DNA from: Solirubrobacterales bacterium | Lineage (GTDB): Bacteria > Actinomycetota > Thermoleophilia > Solirubrobacterales > JACPNS01 | Length of the DNA: 64,000 bases | NCBI GenBank assembly: GCA_016185345.1 | Contig: JACPNS010000016.1 | Span: forward strand, 118,975 to 182,974 | Direction of reading: 5' to 3' | Shown: positions 61,601-64,000 of the stretch, piece after piece | How positions within the stretch are numbered: the first letter of the stretch is position 1 | Layout of the letters: each line of letters opens with the position of its first letter | Translations under genes and position numbers: made by a program | Notes under the pieces: generated by a model | Told to the model about the DNA's origin: nothing | Seen by the model: the letters and a program-made list of their open reading frames with translations, nothing else | The model's database searches: none

Positions 61601-64000
61601 TCTCTGCCAACGAGCCCGGCGGAACGCTCCGCTGCTCGATCGACGGCGGCGCATTCTCGACTTGCGCGAGCAGCCCGCTGAACTTCACTTCTCTGGCCGA
61701 TGGACCGCACAGCGTCGCTGTCGAACAGGTTGACGCCGCCGGAAACACAGGCTCCGTCGCCTCTGTCGCCTGGACCGTTGACACGACCCCGCCGCCGGCC
61801 CCGACCGTCACGCGCACTTCACCCAACAGCAGCCCGACCAGCTCGACCGATGCCGAGATCGCCTTCTCTGCAAACGAGCCCGGCGGCACGCTTGAGTGCT
61901 CGGTTGACGGCGGCTCCTTCACCACTTGCGCGAGCAGTCCCGTCATCCTCAGTGGCCTCGCAGATGGCAGCCACACCTTCGCCGTGCGCCAGATCGATGC
62001 CGCTGGCAACCCCGGCACCGCATCGACCGTCAGTTGGACCGTTGACACGGCCGCACCGAGCGCGCCGAGCGTCAGCTCCAACCGCACCGGCACGGTCAGC
62101 GAATCAACCGCAACGATCACCTACAGCGCCAGTGAATCTGGCGGCACGCTCGAGTGCTCGCTCGATGGCGGCGTCTTCGCAACCTGCACAAGCAGCCCGA
62201 TCAGCCTCACCGGCCTGACCGACGGACCGCACACCTACTCAGTGCGTCAGCGCGACGACGCAGGCAACGTCGACTCAGCCGCCACAGTGGCCTGGGTCGT
62301 GGACCTCACCGCCCCGAACGCCCCGACGATCACTTCGCCGACTGGCTCGCCGCACTACAGCGCGACGGGCACCCCGATCTTCAGCGGCAGCGGCGAGGCC
62401 AACAGCACGATCAACCTCTACGACGGCGCAACGCTGATCGGCACGACCACCGCTGACGCAAGCGGCGACTGGACGATCACCAGCGACCTGCTCAGCGACG
62501 GTTCGCACGCGATCACCGCCACTTCGACCGACTCTGCCGCAAACAGCAGCAGCGCCTCAGCAGTCACAAGCGTCGTCGTTGACACGGCCACGCCGACGGT
62601 TGCGATCACCGCACCGGCAACCGGCACGTTCATCAATACACCGGCCGCGACGGTCAGCTTCAGCGTCACCGACGCAAACACAGGTTCAACCAACTGCCAG
62701 ATCGACGGCGGCGCGTTCGCCCCGTGCACGAGCGGCTTCTCGACACCCGCGCTCAGCAACGGCTCGCACACGATCACGGTCCAGCACACGGACCTCGCGG
62801 GCAACACTGGAAGCTCAAGCACAACCTTCACCGTTGACAACGCGACCCCGACCGTCGCGATCTCCAGCCCGGCCGCATTCGAGCACGTCAGCACCGCGAT
62901 CAACACGATCAACTTCACCGTGACCGACGACAACCCGTCGGCGAGCTCGTCCTGCAGCGTGGACGGCAACGCGCCCGTCACATGCTCAGACCCGTTCGAG
63001 ACTGCGGCATTGAGCGACGGAAGCCACACCGTCACAGTCAGCCACACCGATTCCGCTGGCAACACCGGAAGCGCGGCAGTGACGTTCACGGTTGACACCC
63101 AGGCCCCCGGCGCGCCGACGATCACGGACGCTCCCGCGGACCCGATCGCCAGCAACGAAGCTGACTTCACCTTCACCGGCGCCGAATCAGGCGGCGCATT
63201 CGAGTGCTCACTCGACGGAGCAACGTTCGCTCCGTGCAGCAGCCCGGCGAACTACCCCGGACTCACCGACGACGACCACGAGTTCCGCGTGCGTCAGGTC
63301 GACGAGGCCGGCAACGCGGGCGCGATCGCAACGCACAGCTGGACTGTCGACACAACGGCGCCAGACGCCCCGACCCTCAATGGTCCCAGCGCCAACACGA
63401 ACAACCCTGAATCAACCGTCAGCTTCGCGGGAAGCCCCGACACCGTGGAGTTGCGCTGCAGCTTTGACGGCGGCGCCTCTGCAACCTGCCCGACTTCTCC
63501 GCTCTCACTGGGCGAACTGCCGGACGGCAACTACAGCTTCACGGTTGAGGCCTTCGACGCCGCAGGAAACTCGTCAACGAGCACGATCGGTTGGACCGTT
63601 GACACCGTCGCCCCCGGCGCACCTTCGATCACCGCCGGTCCCGTCGGATCGGTGCCCTCGCCCGACGCAACATTCGAGTTCACCGGCGCCGAGAGCGGCG
63701 GAATCTACCGCTGCAGCATCGACTCGCTGCCCGCGGTCAACTGCGCCTCACCTCACGACGCAACCGGCCTCGCTGACGGCACCTACACCTTCCACGTCCG
63801 TCAGGTCGACGCCGCAGGCAACGCCGGGCCGATGGCCAGCCGCACGTGGACGATCGACACGACGCCGCCAGCCGCTCCGACCGTGACCGGACCGAGCAGC
63901 CCGTCGGGCCAGACTTCTGCCTTGATCGACTTCAGCGCGAGCGAGCCCGGCCTGACCTTCCAGTGCGAGGTCGACAGCGGCGGATACTCCCCGTGCACCG
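52612..64000 (+). CDS. Giant secreted Ig-like repeat protein, C-terminus beyond window
   Basis: The frame is open from ATG 52612 to the window end (3,796 codons). I confirmed phase at 54601, 58201, 60241, 62041, 63601 and 63961. A signal peptide (MSSLLSRFGSIHRSVGK, then VVLAFSLLVFAIALTGSASA) opens it. Residues about 30-480 form a beta-rich, Gly-rich region (GGGGGVCENSGGGG and similar). One Ig-like domain follows (about 489-576), then 28 units of 85/86 residues, then at least ten diverged Ig-like domains. Nearly every repeat carries a Cys pair in a CxxDxGxxxxC-like loop, probably a disulfide. The likely role is a surface adhesin or matrix protein, inferred from architecture only. No anchoring signal is visible because the end is missing. 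Confidence 0.93.
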   Translation, partial: MSSLLSRFGSIHRSVGKFVVLAFSLLVFAIALTGSASADLDTFTTGDGHEGAVTVSTNSVLNYSAPLNAAASAGATSLTTGTGQTGAVGTATTTGSAAQTQFEANRLALVIQSSNYSGPGATSGSQADIDLSTSATGQWELAKISSVTGSIAAGMTVNFVNPLVNSYASTGAQIVAIPEFTTVQVNSSRAWSANPWNGTNGGITGFLANGTVNLTNTASSINADGDGFRGGLTYNGSATACTQLDGTVGGGKGEGIVSGVYPGSATSYASRGNVANGGGGGVCENSGGGGGGNGGQGGIGGASYDGSRNVGGLGGTKLNYSAFDRAIFGGGGGAGDENNDNGGEGGDGGGLVFVRANALTGSGVLSANGAAGANSAAIGSSDGAGGGGAGGVVYARFNTTAACNLASVRGGAGGNEQSTGGVHGPGGGGAGGRLVLQSSGGTCPTNVGNGTGGITTVGNNNRGSGPTSSTDATSSGATEAVSGGGGLSAPTATVSTPANGAYVNSATPTISGTSSMTLGTIRVTIDGAYVGSVTTAANGDWSYTPGSALTAGSHTYTVRPVYYGIAGAATGSRTLIVDTVAPTVAISGLTSPTASGASQTATITRSDNVAVTSQTCQLDAGAATACTTSYATGALSAGSHTITVIANDAAGSSTTQTATIIVDQTAPTVAISGQSTPTASTASQSLTITAADNVALATVTCRVDSGANTSCIGGTYATGALTAGSHTITVIATDTVGNATTQTATIVVDQTAPTVTVSGLTSPTNSTASQTATITAADNVALATVTCRVDSGATTSCIGGTYATGTLAAGSHTITVIATDTSGNQTTQTATVVVDTTAPTLAISGQTTPTASSTSQNLTITSADNVALATVTCRVDSGATTSCIGGSYATGTLAAGSHTITAIATDTAGNSTTQTATIVIDQTPPSVAISGLTSPTASGASQTATITRSDNIAIATQTCRLDSGATTACTTSYATGALSNGSHTITVIATDTSGNATTQTATIVVDQTAPTVSIGGQTSPTSSTASQSLTITAADNLALTTVTCRVDSGATTSCIGGTYATGTLTAGSHTVTVIATDSVGNTTTQTATIVVDQTSPTVTISGQTTPTSSGASQTLTIATSDNVALSTVTCRVDSGATTSCIGGTYATGALAAGSHTITVIATDTVGNATTQTATIVVDQTAPAVTISGVTSPTRFTTSQTATIAASDNVAIASQTCRLNSGTPAACTTSFATGVLTVGTNTITVVAADTSGNVTTQTATIFVDQTAPSVAISGLTSPTNSTASQTATIAASDNVAIASQTCRLDSGANTACTTSYATGVMTAGTHTITVVATDTAGNVTTQTATIVVDTTVPTLSISGLTTPTNSTASQTATITAGDNLALSTVTCRVDSGATTSCIGGTYATGTLSAGTHTLTAIATDTAGNQTTQTATIVVDQTNPTLSISGLTSPTSSSSSQTATITAADNVALSTVTCRVDSGATTSCIGGTYATGTLTAGSHTITVIATDTSGNQTTQTATIVVDQTAPNVAISGLTTPTNSTASQTATITASDNVALASQTCRLDSGANTACTTSFATGALTAGTHTITVIATDTVGNSTTQTATIVVDQTLPTVAISGLTSPTNSGASQTATITATDNVAIASQTCRLDSGANTACTTSFATGALSAGTHTITVIATDTAGNQRTQTATIVVDQTAPSLAISGLTSPTNSTSSQTATITASDNIALSTVTCRVDSGATTSCIGGTYATGTLTAGSHTITVIATDTSGNQTTQTATVVVDTSSPVVTITPPTSPTASSASQNIAFTATDNGTITLVECRIDSGSFAPCTSPFATGTLTAGSHTVYVRATDNAANQTTQSVTIVVDQTGPAVTISGLISPRNSTASQTASIGATDNVAVATVTCSIDGGASTSCIGGSYATGTLAAGSHTVSVTATDTSGNATTQTATIVIDLTAPSVAITGLTSPTRFTTSQTAAITTTDNVAIASQTCRLNSGTPAACTTSFATGVLTVGTNTVTVVATDTAGNQTTQSATIIVDQTNPTVSISGQTTPTAASASQNLTITAADNVALSTVTCRVDSGANTSCIDGTYATGTLTAGSHTITVIATDTAANQTTQTATIVVDQTSPSVAISGLTSPTSSSASQTATIAASDNIAIASQTCRLDSGSAVACTTSFATGALAAGSHTITVVATDTSGNVTTQTATIIVDQTAPSVAITGITSPTASGASQTATITASDNVAIASQTCRLDSGSATACTTSFATGALTAGSHTITVVATDTSGNVTTQTATIIVDQSAPSVAISGLSSPTNSTASQTATIATSDNVALASQTCRLDSGAITACTTSYATGTLTAGSHTITVIATDTSGNSTTQTATIVVDQAAPTVTISGLTSPTRFTTSQTATIAASDNVAIASQTCRLDSGPITGCTTSYSTGVLTAGSHTITVAATDTAGNVATQTATIVVDLTAPALSISGVTSPTASGASQTATITAGDNLALSTVTCRVDSGATTSCIGGSYATGALSAGSHTITAIATDTAGNQTTQTATSIVDQTAPSVAISGLTSPTNSSTSQNATIAASDNIAIATQTCGLDSGANTACTTSFATGALTAGSHTITVIATDTSGNVTTQTATIVVDQTAPSISISGLTSPTRFTTSQTATITRSDNVAIASQTCRLNSGTPLACTTSFATGTLTVGTNTITVVATDTSGNVTTQTATIVVDQTSPSVAITGLTSPTSSGASQTATITASDNIAIATQTCRLDSGANTACTTSYATGALTAGSHTITVIATDTSGNVTTQTATIVVDQTAPSVSISGLTTPTNSTASQTATITRSDNVAIASQTCRLDSGATTPCTTSYATGVLSPGSHTITVVAIDTSGNSTTQTATIVVDQTAPTVAISGLTAPTNSTASQTATITRSDNIAIATQTCRLDSGAATPCTTSYATGTLAEGSHTITVVVTDTAGNTTTQTATIVVDTTLPPAPTVTRVAPTSSPTSSTSAQVTFSANEPGGTLRCSIDGGAFSTCASSPLNFTSLADGPHSVAVEQVDAAGNTGSVASVAWTVDTTPPPAPTVTRTSPNSSPTSSTDAEIAFSANEPGGTLECSVDGGSFTTCASSPVILSGLADGSHTFAVRQIDAAGNPGTASTVSWTVDTAAPSAPSVSSNRTGTVSESTATITYSASESGGTLECSLDGGVFATCTSSPISLTGLTDGPHTYSVRQRDDAGNVDSAATVAWVVDLTAPNAPTITSPTGSPHYSATGTPIFSGSGEANSTINLYDGATLIGTTTADASGDWTITSDLLSDGSHAITATSTDSAANSSSASAVTSVVVDTATPTVAITAPATGTFINTPAATVSFSVTDANTGSTNCQIDGGAFAPCTSGFSTPALSNGSHTITVQHTDLAGNTGSSSTTFTVDNATPTVAISSPAAFEHVSTAINTINFTVTDDNPSASSSCSVDGNAPVTCSDPFETAALSDGSHTVTVSHTDSAGNTGSAAVTFTVDTQAPGAPTITDAPADPIASNEADFTFTGAESGGAFECSLDGATFAPCSSPANYPGLTDDDHEFRVRQVDEAGNAGAIATHSWTVDTTAPDAPTLNGPSANTNNPESTVSFAGSPDTVELRCSFDGGASATCPTSPLSLGELPDGNYSFTVEAFDAAGNSSTSTIGWTVDTVAPGAPSITAGPVGSVPSPDATFEFTGAESGGIYRCSIDSLPAVNCASPHDATGLADGTYTFHVRQVDAAGNAGPMASRTWTIDTTPPAAPTVTGPSSPSGQTSALIDFSASEPGLTFQCEVDSGGYSPCT
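53440..53945 (+). repeat. Glycine-rich region of the giant protein
   Basis: Coding for long runs of Gly with Asn, Ala and Ser (GGGGGG, GGAGGN, GGEGGDGGGLVF, GGGGAGGRLVL). This resembles the Gly-rich beta-roll or beta-helix segments of other large bacterial surface proteins. Two conserved Cys are near 53460 and 53817. The GC-rich triplet bias is a local compositional feature of the gene, not a mobile element. Confidence 0.7.
54340..61512 (+). repeat. 28 tandem Ig-like units of 255 or 258 bp
   Basis: Unit boundaries taken at V-D-Q/T-x-A-P run 54340, 54595, 54853, 55111, 55369, 55624, 55882, 56140, 56395, 56650, 56908, 57166, 57421, 57676, 57934, 58189, 58447, 58702, 58960, 59215, 59470, 59725, 59980, 60238, 60493, 60748, 61003, 61258. 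Eleven units are 86 codons (core CRVDSGATTSCIGGTYATG) and seventeen are 85 (core CRLDSGANTACTTSYATG). The sum, 11x258 + 17x255 = 7173, equals the span exactly, so there are no other indels. Confidence 0.92.
61513..64000 (+). repeat. Diverged Ig-like domain array after the main repeats
   Basis: About ten domains of 82-92 residues, each opening VDTxxP or IDTTPP and most carrying a CSxDGGxFxxC pair (for example LRCSIDGGAFSTC, LECSVDGGSFTTC, YRCSIDSLPAVNC). One of them (about 62308-62580) lacks the Cys pair and has GEANSTINLYDGATLIG instead. Unlike the upstream units these vary in length and sequence. The last is cut at 64000. Confidence 0.85.

Overview
This window looks like chromosomal sequence from a high-GC Gram-positive bacterium, most likely an actinobacterium of the Thermoleophilia/Solirubrobacterales type. 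That placement is an inference from gene content and GC-rich codon use, not a database result. Supporting features are a SigB/SigF-type partner-switching module, a SecD-SecF fusion, a pyrR-pyrB-pyrC-carA-carB-pyrK-pyrD operon, the pdxS-pdxT pathway, a threonine-synthase/MoaD pair under a SAM riboswitch, and a class II photolyase. I see no phage, transposon, CRISPR array or rRNA.

Layout. 1-8411: minus-strand pyrimidine operon, with a candidate PyrR-binding hairpin next to the pyrR ribosome-binding site. 8481-13949: RNase Z, an HD-GYP protein, tRNA-Arg(CCG) with a terminator, a ZIP transporter, a zinc-finger hypothetical, and a DUF4349 protein coupled to an ECF sigma gene that lacks its 5' part. 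14056-19162: a general-stress sigma locus (sigma factor, RsbW-like kinase, a degenerate RsbW paralogue, a PAS/GAF/PP2C phosphatase, a divergent RsbV, and a possible 49-residue membrane protein). Four matches to GTTT-N15/16-GGGTA, the SigB/SigF promoter type, fall in this locus. By eye I found no perfect match elsewhere. 19130-22613: a SAM-I riboswitch with terminator, then a threonine-synthase-family PLP enzyme, a MoaD/ThiS-type sulfur carrier ending in Gly-Gly-Cys, and a CDP-glucose synthase/dehydratase pair, all tightly spaced. 22675-31441: a phosphoribosyltransferase, CorA, a tandem-GGDEF membrane protein, and a plus-strand run of sugar epimerase, HIT, phosphomannomutase, metallo-beta-lactamase fold and lipid-kinase genes. 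31446-41198: a minus-strand run of PAS protein, SecDF, small membrane protein, RecJ, Rel, DHFR-like protein and lipoprotein. 41191-52303: photolyase, ruvCAB, YebC, SDR, M29 aminopeptidase, pdxST, a ureohydrolase, a GH3 enzyme and an RpiR regulator.

52612-64000: a giant secreted repeat protein that runs off the window (at least 3,796 codons). It has a signal peptide, a Gly-rich region, one Ig-like domain, 28 consecutive 85/86-residue units with no other length variation, and then about ten more diverged Ig-like domains. It follows a structured leader of about 118 nt.

The most interesting points are three. The first is the SAM-riboswitch operon, whose gene pair suggests homocysteine synthesis from O-phosphohomoserine and a protein-bound thiocarboxylate. 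The second is the clustering of stress-sigma promoters, including one that could drive a small RNA. The third is the repeat architecture and leader of the giant surface protein. Gene packing is tight: many start/stop overlaps, four tail-to-tail pairs sharing 4 nt at their stops, and two divergent pairs whose start codons overlap.
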